Part shown: piece after piece, positions 1 through 48,042 of the stretch | How positions within the stretch are numbered: the first letter of the stretch is position 1 | Layout: each line of letters starts with the position of its first letter | NCBI RefSeq assembly: GCF_964340395.1 | Contig: NC_135550.1 | Location: 17,557,484-17,621,483 of the forward strand | Direction: 5' to 3' | Length of the DNA stretch: 64,000 nt | Origin: Glandiceps talaboti | Taxonomy: Eukaryota; Hemichordata; Enteropneusta; Spengelidae | Notes under the pieces: generated by a model | The model's input: the letters and a program-made list of their open reading frames with translations, nothing else | What the model was told of the DNA's origin: nothing | Database searches by the model: none | Made by a program: the position numbers and the translations under genes

Positions 1-67
1 GGTCAATTCAGGCAAAATAACGAAGGTAAAATAGCAATGAACGATTAGCCAACATCTACATCGGATT

Positions 68-600
68 TTAATCAGATTGGAAGCTGTTGTCAGATTTGTA
101 ATTTTGTAATCGTTCTTTTGTCAAGCAACAGACACCAGTAAGGTAAAGAAATATGTTTATCATGTCTACATCGGGTATATTTCGAAGGTCCTCCGTCCAA
201 CTTTCAATGTTTCCGCTGTCGATTAGTTCTATCTTTTGATGCTTGACATCCACTATTCATCTCCTCTTCCGTTCTCTCAGAAAATTATCATTTTCTAGTG
301 TTTCAAGACCAAGGTTGACAGCATTTCTGGCGATATCTAGTAGATTTAGAAGTAGTAATTTTCCACTCTTTTATGAATGCACGGAGAGTTCTTTTACGCC
401 CATTTTGTTGACAGCTTCATACATCGCCGTACTATTAGATGCCATGACGAAAATTCTGGCCCTCACTTTGTCAGATATGGTGCGCCCTCTCGCGATACTT
501 TCCTGCGAAACAACCGGAAGTTCGATAACCGGCATACGCCGTATTCAATTCAATGTCGAAACATATTCATGTACCACCAATGGCATGGAAAGCACAATCT
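68..600 (-). pseudogene. Decayed mobile-element-type coding relic in DYNC1H1 intron 7
   Basis: Read on the minus strand, one frame stays protein-like for about 175 codons but is broken by at least three in-frame stops (near 553, 373 and 257). The best-preserved stretch (252-68) has IDSGNIESWTEDL, IPDVDMINIFLYL and KERLQNYKS. This pattern resembles a short domain seen in large SWIM/YqaJ-type repeated protein families of marine invertebrates. The family link is from memory of the pattern and is an inference. Upstream in the same frame are RTISDKVRARIF and AMYEAVNKMG. The 119-codon open frame on the opposite strand (243-602) is probably its shadow. It does not match dynein and sits wholly in the intron after exon 7. 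Confidence 0.45.
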
Positions 601-616
601 AGTAAATAGAACTTAC

Positions 617-5046
<4,430 letters not shown>

Positions 5047-5503
5047 GGTGGTGGATAGTTTGCACACTGACGTTCACACAGAAAAATTGTCTCTATTTCT
5101 ACTGGAACACCATCCACCGGCGATTCAGGATTCTAGCCCAATATGTCTGCTGTCAGGTGACCTGTTATGCGTGAAGATGATTGGCTGTGCCGTTCACATG
5201 ACGGAAATTGCTTTCCCATCCCATAACTTTAAAAAAATATTGTAATATTTAATTAATTTAAAATTTGACATCAATCTATAGGTTGTTTAATATATAGCAT
5301 CGTCCCTTAACAATTATTTTGATTACGAGTTGCGCTGGTAACTTTCAAAACTAGTCACACACCCCTATACTGAAAATGGATTGACCTAGCCCTTAGAGTA
5401 ACTCAATAACGAGCAAGCGAACGTAATATTCAAAACACTTGGAAACCTATTCGCGTTTCTATGCACAAACTCTACACAGGATTTACACCCAAGTGTGTTC
5501 AAA
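5047..5503. promoter_or_regulatory. Shared divergent promoter region DYNC1H1/DZANK1
   Basis: These 457 bases lie between two divergent start codons, so both 5' UTRs and both promoters must lie here unless non-coding first exons exist elsewhere. Visible elements: a TGACGT (CRE-like) word at 5068-5073, an inverted CCAAT box (GATTGG) at 5179-5184, and an ETS-like CGGAA at 5202-5206. There is no clear TATA box close to either start. The AT-rich stretch 5220-5300 separates the two halves. Binding is not shown; the words are short and could be chance. Confidence 0.6.
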
Positions 5504-17139
<11,636 letters not shown>

Positions 17140-17870
17140 TAGACTAGTAATTGTCTGAGTTCCTGTAGAAAATGAGAAAACAGCAACAGAGTACAATGGG
17201 GAAAGGATGTTTAGAGAGATAAAAAAAAGTGATTTGTGTAACAGTTCACATCCTCTGAGATTATAGACACCTACACAATATTGGCAGTATGCATAATACA
17301 TATTAGATTTACCTTTTCAACCATGTTATTAAGATTGTATATACATTGTATAACTTGTATAAGAGAAATTTGTTTTTAGGTTTCTGTAATGAACAAATAT
17401 TTGTACAAACATGTTCAACAACATCAACAAGTGAATGAGTACTAAGAGAATGAACAACTTTGCTGTATGTGGTGTTTATTTCATTGGAAGTAAAATTGTA
17501 TAAAAAAGTAAACGAATATATAAATATCAAAAGTAGAAAAAATCAATTAAAATTGTATATTTGTAGAAAGATGAGGCAAACATATTGAAATCTGTTTAGT
17601 ATGTTGTGTTTGATTTTTATAACGCACCTGGTGGAAGAGTAAGTTTCTTTCAAGTTACTAGTGTAAGTTAATAGAGAACTTTAAAATCTCAGGTGTCTTT
17701 TTTCTTACGTCATAAGTTTTTCACAATTTGTCACAATTATTACTTTTTTTTTTCTATGTTTGTATATACAGTTGAGACTACCTATGCCTAGCAAGTGTAT
17801 CATGACACAAGTCATCATTTCTTACTGTACAGTTTGCTGATTTGTCTTGAATAAATTGGCCCTTCTTTTT
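17140..17870 (+). other. DZANK1: DZANK1 3' UTR with poly(A) signal
   Basis: The first canonical AATAAA after the stop is at 17850-17855, followed by a T-rich stretch, giving a 3' UTR of about 730 bases. A weaker ATTAAA near 17546 is an alternative. No open frame of note lies between. Confidence 0.55.
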
Positions 17871-18929
<1,059 letters not shown>

Positions 18930-18982
18930 TTCCTGGATGCATTGGCTTATGAAATTGATTATGTATGTAATATGCATTTAGC

Positions 18983-19342
18983 CTTAGGCCTAAAAAAATA
19001 ATTGTTTGGTTCCGGTTACCTGAATCCACCTAGCTTTTCACTGCCGACCCTAAACTTTTTTTTATTTATTTGAGAAAAAAATAATAAAATCGTGAGAAAT
19101 AGTGGATGCGGAAACTGACATCAAAGACAAAATAAAACTATTCTTCCAATCTGTAATGGCTGTACATCTGATAGGAAGAAATAAACAACACAGAGACCAT
19201 TTGGAAAACAATGGAAAAACTGACCTAGACATTCACACAGAAAAAGAAAACTATAGTAAAATAAAATAAAAAATCTACCTACCCTACCTATTCTAAAATT
19301 GAGTGTAATCAGAACCACACAATTTTATTTAATAAGCCTAAG
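18983..19342. mobile_element. MITE-like element, copy A (about 360 bp)
   Basis: Imperfect terminal inverted repeats: the left end CTTAGGCCTA...TTGTTTGGTTCCGGTTACC pairs with the right end, whose complement reads CTTAGGCTTA...TTGTGTGGTTCTGATTAC. There is no coding capacity. A second copy (42871-43239) shares the whole interior, including CTGTACATCTGATAGGAAGA and GACCATTTGGAAAACAATGG. Confidence 0.75.
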
Positions 19343-19443
19343 TACACATTGCGCTGAAATTCATGCAAGGTTAGTGAAGACAATGTACGGCTATAAATCA
19401 GTTTTTGTAATCAAATTAAACTGGGGATAACTTTAATTAATGA

Positions 19444-19529
19444 TCTCTCTCTCTCTCCCTCCCTCCCTCCCTCCCTCCCTCTCTCTCTCTCTCTCTCTCC
19501 TCTTGTCACATACACACACCCCACAGACA

Positions 19530-19586
<57 letters not shown>

Positions 19587-19616
19587 AAGAGAGAGAGAGA
19601 GAGAGAGGGGGGGGGG
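19444..19616. repeat. Complementary CT and GA tracts facing each other
   Basis: A CT/CCCT-rich tract (19444-19503) is followed 30 bp later by a GA-rich tract ending in eight or more G (19534-19616). The two arms are complementary and could pair as a hairpin. Confidence 0.93.
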
Positions 19617-19934
19617 CAAATACACAGATAGGCAGACCATGTCTATTCATATTTAATATGCGTACGTAGGGCCTACAACACTCTAATATGTTTAGACCAC
19701 AGGGCACTCAGGCTTAGTTATGTTTACAAAATTACATTTCTGGAGAGCTTATTAAATTGTCTTGTATTATTTTAGGTTATCAATAACAAACATGGATAAA
19801 GTTTATCCATGAAAATGTTAACACTTAGCGATCTATATGAAAGCATAAACATTGGAAAGAGATTGACGAATTCTTGAAAAAAACCCGTAAGAACTGAATG
19901 CGAAGCATAAACTCGGTAAACGAAAAAGAAGTGG

Positions 19935-19943
19935 AAAAAAAAA
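19935..19943 (-). terminator. Pol III terminator of tRNA-Ser
   Basis: Nine consecutive A on the plus strand, i.e. T on the transcript strand, just past the tRNA 3' end. Confidence 0.85.
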
Positions 19944-19947
19944 TTGG

Positions 19948-20029
19948 CGACGAGGATGGGATTCGAACCCACGCGTGCAGAGCACAATGGATTAGCAGTC
20001 CATCGCCTTAACCACTCGGCCACCTCGTC
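19948..20029 (-). tRNA. trnS-GCU: tRNA-Ser (anticodon GCU)
   Basis: An 82-nt cloverleaf: acceptor stem GACGAGG/CCUCGUC with discriminator G, D arm GCC...GGC, anticodon arm AUGGA-CUGCUAA-UCCAU with anticodon GCU, long variable arm with a GUGC/GCAC stem (class II, as expected for serine), and T arm with loop UUCGAAU. A and B box promoters are intact (GGCCGAGTGG, GGTTCGAATCC). A run of nine T on the minus strand (19935-19943) follows the 3' end by four bases, a good Pol III terminator. It is probably functional. No intron. Confidence 0.97.
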
Positions 20030-20901
20030 CTGTGGAGAAAAGCGAAGATCATACAATTATTGATCTTGTGACTACAGAAAACTTCACGGATCGCGATTCG
20101 CAAGACTGTTTTTATTGTATCAACTATTAAACTTCTTCTTTTTCAACATCAAAATTAAGCCCAATACAATGTAGCTGAATTACAGTTAAAGAATGCTCAG
20201 AATACGAATATAAAAGCACTGCAAGTTGTGTATCAGCACGATGTCGTAAATAATCTCCATGTTGTTCCGTAAATCAGACACGACCAAATACTAAATAGAC
20301 CCATCTGTCTTGAAAAAGAGATTTACAAGTACATATATTCATATGATACTATGTCAGAGTAAGCAGAGTGGGACTCTTGCGATTGTTTTTTCCTTTGCGA
20401 CATATCGATTGGTGGGGGGGGGGGGGGGCATTTACCGATTTACGACATCCTTTGAACCACACACAGAACATGCATAACTCGATTACGGCGGTGAATCATG
20501 ATACAAAACTGGATATGGAACAAAATGCCTTTACCACCCGTGAGTGAGCGGTTTTTTCTTGACTTTTAAGTCTTGGTGGATCCAAAGTTGAATTGCGTTC
20601 GCATATCCAGATGAACTAGAACGTGATTTACAAAAAGGTAAGGTGTTTTGACAGTGCATTCATGATTCACCATAACATAACACAGACTCACAGTGGAGTG
20701 TGGGCGCAGCATGAGTCAATAAACTGTATAATGTATCCATAGACTGTTGAAATCTCCACTGTCGAGGATTTATCGTAATAACTGTGAAGTGGATGTTTTC
20801 AGTCAAATTTCAATCATTTATGATTGAGGAGCTGTTTAATTTAAAAGTTCAATGTAGGTAGGTAGCCCACGCACCACTGTGATTCCATTCATTATTGATA
20901 G

Positions 20902-40158
<19,257 letters not shown>

Positions 40159-40745
40159 TATACATACAGTAGTTTTACAAATGTAGTACTTTGATTATAA
40201 GTGTGATTAACCAAGTTTTTTGTTTCCCAAAAATCAATATCTGAGATTTGATAAGCCACGATTCACTTCGGTTGTCTTATAAACAGCAGTAAATATCCTG
40301 TCATTATGAACAGAGTGGTGTTCAATGTTTTTAATACTCCAGGTGTATTCAAATGATAAAAAATATCATGGACCTTTAAATGTAAAATTCAATGAATTTG
40401 ATGTTCAAACCTCAGAAGTTCTCACGTGACATAACCATGACAATTTCTGATTGTCACAATGAATGAGACATTTAGAATTTAATATCCAAAACTTTATTAA
40501 AAATGGTATGATCTTTTAGTATGCCTCTACAAATATTCTAACAATATTGTCACATTGACTGATATCATTTTAATGAGGATTGTACTTGTCAATGAGAAAT
40601 TCTGATCGTTTGATCAACAAATGCTGTGGGATTCATGGAATTATGAAGGTCATGTTAGAATGGTGTATGAAGAATGTTTTAAGTTTTCTTATCACAACTG
40701 AACTACTAAGGTGAGTTCAGTTGTGGTATAGGCATGATGAAATTT

Positions 40746-40805
<60 letters not shown>

Positions 40806-40960
40806 ACATGCGTGCATGCGTTTGTTTGTGTAAATGACTAAAAGTTAAAAAACGCTAGATTGATTGCCTTGGGGTGGACATGGTCAGTTTACTGGGCACA
40901 TTACGTGTAATTTTTAAATGATTATCCATTTGCGTAACACACTAAAAATCAAATGGCAAC
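40746..40960 (+). mobile_element. (TG)n run with flank shared with 32319-32370
   Basis: A TG tract (40746-40804) is followed by GCTAGATTGATTGCCTTGG and GGGCACATTACGTGTA, which align with GCTCGACTGTTTGCCTTGG and GGGCACATTACTTTTG after the CTGT run at 32319. It is therefore a truncated relative. Confidence 0.55.
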
Positions 40961-41830
40961 ACAATTTTCTTATAACTGTTGTAAAAATTTGTGGTATTAT
41001 GATTCATGAAAAATTTGCATGTTGCGCCAAGCAGTGTACATGTACATGCTTTCACTTGTGATCATGGAATGGCAACACATTTTCTTTCTATTGGTGCACA
41101 ATTTTGAGCTATTGATTTGTGAGAAATTTGCAATATGCACATTGTAATGCTTTAGGCAGTGTAACACGTTTCCATTCATCACCATTAAATGGCAACACAT
41201 TTATTTCCATTGCTGTAAACCTTTCATTGTATTGAACTGTTGTCAATCTGTTGTAGTGTAAATTGTAGTGTACATGTACATTTTTTAATTTTGTCACCAA
41301 ATGGAAACACATTTCTTTCCATTGCTATAAAACTTCACGGTATTGAAGCGGTATATCAATCTGCAATATAGTTGAGTTGTACATGTAGTGTAAATCATAA
41401 TGTACAATCATGTAGATTCTTTCTACTTGTCACCAAATGGAAACACATTTCTTTTCATTGCTATAAAATTTCACGGTATTCAAGCGTAATATCAATCTGC
41501 AATATAGTTGTGTTGTACATGTAAATCGTAATGTACAATCATGTAGATTCTTTCAACTAGTCACCAAATGGAAACACATTTCTTTTCATTGCTATAAAAC
41601 TTCATGGTATTGAAGCATTGTATCAGTCTGCAATAGACATTTGTTGTACATGTAAATCATAATGGATATGTTCATGACAGTGCAGTGTAGATTCTTTCCA
41701 CTTGTCACCAAATTGCAATACCTTTCTTTCTATTGCTGTATATGTACATGTATGGTATTGAATTTGTGATAAATATGTAATCATATTAAAGATTTCCTTC
41801 AGGCAATGTACATATACATGTTACTTAATT
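40950..41830 (+). repeat. Diverged tandem array, 110-145-bp unit, about 7 copies
   Basis: Units start near 40953, 41068, 41189, 41299, 41434, 41565 and 41709 with ACCAAATGGAAACACATTTC-like text, and continue CATTGCTATAAAACTTCACGG. The central copies are the most alike. Confidence 0.88.
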
Positions 41831-41949
41831 GCTTTCGCTTGTCAACATCGCCATCAGTGCTTTTCCAATCTTCAATATATATGACCCTGACTGGAGACAG
41901 TGAGTGTACTCTGATTACAGTTTACACTAAGAAAATCTAGTCTTAAATG

Positions 41950-42238
41950 TTTACAACCCATAACACCAAAGTAAAGCATTTTCTGTATGTACCACAATCG
42001 TTTGAAGTATCCATATCAAGTACAACCTGTAACACCAAAGTAAAGCATTTTCTGTATGTACCACAATCGTTTATAGCATCCTTATCAAGTACAACCTATA
42101 ACACCAAAGTAAAGCATTTTCTGTATGTACCACAGTCGTTTATAGCATCCATATCAAGTACAACCCATAACACCAAAGTAAAGCATTTTCTGTATGTACC
42201 ACAGTCGTTTATAGCATCCATATCAAGTGTAAAAGTAT
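41950..42238 (+). repeat. 69-bp tandem repeat, four units
   Basis: Units with AACACCAAAG at 41962, 42031, 42100 and 42169. Because 69 is a multiple of three, one frame stays open for 102 codons; this is not evidence of a gene. Confidence 0.95.
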
Positions 42239-42400
42239 ACTGCTTCATTTGTTAATTGACCACATTAGAAAGGCCACGTGCTAGGCTTGTAAATAAACCA
42301 ATTGAAACAGTATACTTTTACACTTGATATGAATGCTATAAATGAGTGTAGCACATAGAGAAAGTGCTTTACTTTAGTGTTACTTGTTGTAATAGATGCA
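42160..42400. repeat. Inverted repeat enclosing the end of the 69-bp array
   Basis: The last unit plus its right flank (CAAGTGTAAAAGTATACTG at 42224-42242) recurs inverted at about 42298-42395, giving arms of roughly 90 bp around a ~50-bp loop. Confidence 0.85.
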
Positions 42401-42870
42401 TAAACCACAGTGTTACCAATGCTTAATTTATTATGTTAACTCTAAAGATGCTGTAGGGTAAGACAAGTATGTTATGTATTAGCGGTGTTCTCAAGTTATC
42501 GAAGTATGACTACATCTTTATGTAGGTTCTGACACCCTTCTTCCCTTTTACATGAAACCACTGAAACTGACAAATTCATCCTGATAACAAATTGTATGCA
42601 TTGTTACTGCTCATTGGTTTCAATTTGTCATGTTGTTATAACTAATTTATAAATATAAACCACACAATAACATATTTTTTCCTGGATCTAGAAATAAATT
42701 AGTATTGCTGAGGAAATCCCACTGGTGCAAAGCATCAGACTGGCATTGTGGAAAAACAACTATCTGGTTCACCTCATTTCAGAAATGTAGCTGTAACACG
42801 TTAATATAGTCCCAATCTTTATATATTCAATATTGAATTAGTAATATAAAGAATACTATATATTATTAAA

Positions 42871-43239
42871 CTAAGGCCAAATAAAAAAGGTTGTTTGGTT
42901 CTGGTTACCCGACCCCCACCTAGTTTTTCACGCCGACCCTAAACTTTTTTTCACATATTTGAGAAAAATAATAATAAAATCGTGAAAATCGTGAAGTCTC
43001 GCAAAAAAATAGTAGATGGGGAAACTGACATCAACTATTCTTCCATCCTGTAATGACTGTACATCTGATAGGAAGAAATAAACAAACCAAGACCATTTGG
43101 AAAACAATGGAAAACCTGAACTAGACACTCACACATGAAAACAAGTATAACAAAATAAAATTTAAAAAAAATCTACCTACCCCACCTATTTTAAAATTGA
43201 ATGTAATCAGAACCACATAAAAAAAATTTTATGCCTAAA
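42871..43239. mobile_element. MITE-like element, copy B
   Basis: Same orientation and order as the copy at 18983-19342, with small indels. Right-end complement TTAGGCATAAA...TGTGGTTCTGATTAC; left end TAAGGCCAAAT...TTGTTTGGTTCTGGTTACC. The autonomous partner is not in the window. Confidence 0.75.
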
Positions 43240-43750
43240 CAAAAAATGAGGTCAGGTTTTCTTTTATTTGAATAATTTATTTGAATGAATAATTTATTTG
43301 TTATGAATCTTGGTGAAGTTTTCAATGAATATGTGATCACATTTCCTAGAAATAAGTCACTGTAGGATTACAAAGAGAAAGAAAGACAGATAAATTGCTA
43401 GCAGAAATAAAGTATGATATTGATATTTCATTAAATGTATGAATGAAACAGTTTTTGACATATGAATAAATAGATGTGGTAGGCTAATTAAGTATTTGCT
43501 ATTTGTAAAACATAAAACATAGTTTAAACAAGAAAATCGTTTGAAATTTTCTAAAATGCATCAATTTTGAGTTCCCTGAATTTTTTATCTAGTACAGTGA
43601 CCCCCATTTTTATTGCATATGTTTTCATATAATTTTTCATGATGATGATATAAGTAAGAAATTGAGTGTAGAAATTATATTAACTACCTTAAGTCTAAAT
43701 GTTAAGCAAAATGAAACAAGAATTTCATAATTTTGCAGTGTAAATCAATG

Positions 43751-44423
43751 CATAATAATGATTTTAGTATTCATGTAGTGATAATAATTTTAGTATTTGT
43801 GTAGTGATAATGATTTTAGTATTTGTGTAGTGATAATAATTTTAGTATTTGTGTAGTGATAATAATTTTAGTATTTGTGTAGTGATAATGATTTTAGTAT
43901 TCATGTAGTGATAATAATTTTAGTATTTGTGTAGTGATAATGATTTTAGTATTTGTGTAGTGATAATAATTTTAGTATTTGTGTAGTGATAATAATTTTA
44001 GTATTTGTGTAGTGATAATGATTTTAGTATTTGTGTAGTGATAATGATTTTAGTATTTGTGTAGTGATAATGATTTTAGTATTCATGTAGTGATAATGAT
44101 TTTAGTATTTGTGTAGTGATAATGATTTTAGTATTTGTGAATTGATAATGATTTTGATATTTGTGTAGTGATAATGATTTTAGTATTCGTGTAGTGATAA
44201 TGATTTCAGTATTCATGTAGTGATAATGATTATAGTATTCATGTAGTGATAATGATTTTAGTATTTGTGAATTGATAATGATTTTGGTATTTCTGTAGTG
44301 ATAATGATTTTAGTATTCATGTAGTGATAATGATTTTAGTATTCGTGTAGTGATAATAATTTTAGTATTCGTGTAGTGATAATGACTTTAGTATTCGTGT
44401 AGTCATAATGATTTTAGTATTTA
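43751..44423 (+). repeat. 26-bp minisatellite, about 25 copies
   Basis: The unit is GTAGTGATAATGATTTTAGT then ATTTGT, with point variants (TTTGT, TTCAT, TTCGT) that alternate along the array. Confidence 0.97.
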
Positions 44424-44884
44424 ATATATGTGTTTTGTGAAAAGTGTGAAAGTGATATGTTTTCATTATTAAATTTGGATAAAAGTCTTGATGACAGCAT
44501 ATCACATGACATACATATTAAGTAGTCCTGTAAATCCCAGTACACCAACATGTACAATGTACTTCATAATTTGGTGTTAAATTTAGATCAATATTAGTTT
44601 TAATTAGATAAAAAGGCAAACTTAATTTAGAAATTAGTGTTTGTAGTACCAGATTAATTACTACTATAAACACAGGAGAGACACCTGTGTACATTGTCTT
44701 GATTTCACCCTTTGGCTAATTACTCCAGCTTTTATGTGTTTTAATCAAGTGTCGTAAAAAATAGCTTTCCAATTCATTGAATGTTGTAAAGATGTTTTCA
44801 TTAACAGTGTTGGTTTGGCACTAATGAACTCCTATAAAGTTAAATCTTACTATACATGTAGGTGTTGTGAAGTGTCAGTCAACT

Positions 44885-45430
44885 CGTCTGTCTGTAAACA
44901 ACTAAACGGCTGATTACTATGATAATAGGTAGGGATGTTACTTTTAGTGTCTAGTTTGGAAAGTATTCAAATGATAATGATCCTATCAGCGATATGCAAA
45001 TTAGATCTAAATATTGATTTTTGGTTTAAAAACCGTACAACTCTAAAATGTATAGGATACTTATAAAGTCAAAATATTGATAGGGATGTTTATAGGGGTG
45101 TTGAGATGAAGAATTATTCAAGACATGATCTCATTCTTCATATGCAGATCAGATTTAAAAAAAAAATTTATTTAGTAAAAAAATCTTAACTCTAAAACTA
45201 TGGTGAATTGGTCTGAAACTATGTGGATGTTTTCTTGAGATGTCTAAATTGAGAATTGTTCAACACAATGTGACCTCATCATTGATATGCAAATTAGGAC
45301 TAAAGTGTGGGATTTTTTTCAAAACTTTAAACTCAAAAACTACCTGACAGGTAACGATGAAATTTGGTACGGATATTACAAGAGGTGTCCAGTTGAAAGT
45401 GTAATGCAAGACATAAGGACACAGTGAGTC
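44885..45430 (+). mobile_element. Core-repeat element, three to four ~135-bp units
   Basis: A short GTCTGTCTG lead is followed by units carrying GGGATGTT, GAATTGTTCAACACAATGTG, TGATATGCAAATTAGGACTA and AACTCAAAAACTACCTGACA. These match the cores at 32440-32690, placing both in one family. Confidence 0.65.
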
Positions 45431-47662
45431 ACCATATATACATTGTAATCAGGTATGCAGATCTGGATCTCAATTACATAATTTGATACATATTTAGGCT
45501 TGTCCATGATGTTTTACATGGCTGTTTGTAAAGTATGTGGGCTAGCATATGTATTATTTATTATCAGTAAATATGTCATCATTGCTGAAAACCATATCTG
45601 GTACACAATACCCACAATGTAATCAAGACGACAAGTATATGACTTTCAACTTCAAGGCTTTTCTACTTTTTGAATCAAGTTCAGCCAATGACTCATTCAC
45701 AGAAATGAAAGACTTAGTCTTTTATACACATGTACTTGTAGAGTTATTTGTTCCATTACATAACACACTATTTTTGTATACATGTACTTGCATCTTTTAT
45801 ATTTAATTCACAATTAAAAGGGAGAGGGGAGATGGGAGAGTGGTAGACGTTCAGAACATGTCATTTCTACTTGTTTAATGTGGCAAAATTACCTTGTGTG
45901 CTAACTACATGTGTAGTCTTGTACCGTCTTGTACCATTAGGCTCTAAAGTTAATCACAGTGAAACCCTTCATATTGACCATTTATCACTTCATGACTGAT
46001 CAATTCATTTTCAAGGAGTTTCCAGGAATAAATTGGATATTTTTAAGTTTTCCAAAATCAAAGTGAGGCTAGTATGTAACACAGACTTGGGTGGATATCA
46101 GACAACTTTGTTCCTTATTAATGGGTTAGATGAATCATGTGGTTGATTGGTTGGTTGGTTGTTGGACTTTCAACCAATGTCATACAGTAAAGCCAGCCTT
46201 CCATTTATGAGAAATTATTCTCATATCAAAGCATCTAAATGATATTACGTAAATGTATATAAAGTAAAGTAAGAACTGTATATATTGTTTTTAATGTAAA
46301 TACATAAAATGATGGATGGCAAGAAAGGTTGTATAGCCAACTATCTAATAAGCTATAAAGAATTATTCTATTCTCATTAATCACACTGGATATTGCACTC
46401 TAGTGAAAACTATGATAATCCCTGGTCTTCTTGACTTTAGTTGCTTTATTTGTGGTGAGCAGGACATACAAAATGTACAATAATGTAGACTCTACACTGC
46501 AGGGTAAATGAGCAGGTTTACAGGTGTAGCATGTTTGTTTAAATTATAAGTATTTAGGTGATTTCCTATTGTCTGGAAGCATTATTCATATTACTGTAAG
46601 GTACTTTGTGTCATCCATTTTGTTGGTAACATTCCTACAAGCATATTTGTATAATAATATATTGAGTAACTCCAATAACCTAGGCATCACAACTAAAGAC
46701 TTATCCAAAGTGTGTGCTTTGTACTTATCTTCATACACCTTTTGCAGTAAATTATATGGGTATGAAAATGGCTTTTAAATTCCTGACCCGGTTTCACAGT
46801 ACAATATGCTTCATTCAGGACATCAAAAAACACAATAAACAGCAATGATATATTCTGCAACAAGGGCTGACCCTATACTACTTGCATTCAAGTATGTGTC
46901 TGCTAATAGTTGTATAATCTTTATAGATGACCATATTCCACAGAGATTCTATCATTACAAGTTCTTTGTAATTCTTACATTTGTATTAAACATTCTCACT
47001 AGTCTTTTTGCTTTTCCACATGGCTTTTGAATGCAATGTTCAGCTATTTCAGACTTGGAAATATAGATAAGTGTAGAATGTACAAGTTGGCTATTTTCAA
47101 AAACTCCTGAGACGAAGTTAGTTCACAACTTTGCAGTTGACTGACATATTCGTTAGCATGTTATTGGATATTGCCATTCTTACTTCAACCAAGAGTGATA
47201 CACTTTCATCATCATTATTGTTGGACATTAATCCAGTTTAAATTTACTCAGGCACAAAAAATCCTTCCTCACTGCTACCTGAGGAACAAGGCAGAATGGT
47301 TAATTTGTGATTGTGTATATACACAAACATGTCCTGAAACCGTCATGACTTGAAGTACATGTACCTGGCAGCTCTTCTAAAACATGTTAGTGTGTGTTTC
47401 AGTTTAGCATGTACCATTGTACATGTACATGTACATGTAGACAGGGAACTCTCCTACCTGAGGTAAAAGTTGAGGAGTAGGATGTTTACTTCGAAACAGA
47501 GCTACTGCTCTGGAGGAATACGTGAAGAATGCCTATGTGTAAACGTGGGGCTGTTGATTGCTATACCTATCTGATATGGTTGTACGTAGACAAAATTCCA
47601 AGCTTCATCCTCACAGCTTTAGCACAAATCCTTTTTTAATGAAGAATATTCCGTCTTGTTCT
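45431..47662. other. Nothing recognised
   Basis: AT-rich intergenic sequence. Short open frames lack splice context. Confidence 0.5.
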
Positions 47663-48042
47663 GAGGATGACCCTATTTTTTTTCTCATTACCCGACCAAC
47701 CCCAAATTTTCAGCTCTGACATCAAAATGAAAAAAATATATTTAATTTGGTCGCCCATAATATTTTGCGGAACAGTGCCCTCTCTGGCAAGGATAAGGAA
47801 GTTTCTGGACAGGCTGTCGACGTCATCTACAGTCATGGCAGTGACAATGACACTTGTTCACGAACAAAGCATGACTGGAGTTATTCAAATTGGGGTCTGT
47901 GAACAGGACAAGAGAATCTGGGAAAGGGCTGAAGAAATTGATTTTTTTATATTTTTACTTTTTTAAAAAAACAATTGACCGATCGACCCATAGTTGCCCT
48001 GAAAAAGTAATGAGAAACATTAAAAACATTAGGTCACCCTAA
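47663..48042. mobile_element. MITE-like element, second family (about 380 bp)
   Basis: The left end GGATGACCCTATTTTTTTTC then TCATTAC faces a right end whose complement reads GGGTGACCTAATG...TTTCTCATTAC, so the termini are imperfect inverted repeats. The interior is less AT-rich than its surroundings. It shares TTACCCGACC with the MITE copy at 42871-43239, so the families may be distantly related. Confidence 0.5.

Noticed and set aside
243-602. 119-codon open frame on the plus strand at the left edge
   Set aside because: The opposite strand has the more protein-like frame with a family-like motif; the plus frame shows no recognisable domain and is probably its shadow.
1-616. Search for DYNC1H1 exon 8
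   Set aside because: No minus-strand frame here resembles the sequence that should follow QMRK in dynein heavy chain, so this part is intron.
19772-20056. 94-codon minus-strand frame containing DEVAEWLRRW
   Set aside because: This is the familiar false translation of a tRNA-Ser gene.
41947-42255. 102-codon repetitive frame
   Set aside because: A 69-bp period is divisible by three, so the frame stays open automatically.
43751-44423. Possible CRISPR-like array
   Set aside because: Units are directly adjacent without unique spacers, and the sequence is from an animal genome; it is a minisatellite.
47667-47966. 99-codon frame within the second MITE-like element
   Set aside because: It lies between the inverted ends, has an opposite-strand rival and shows no transposase motif.
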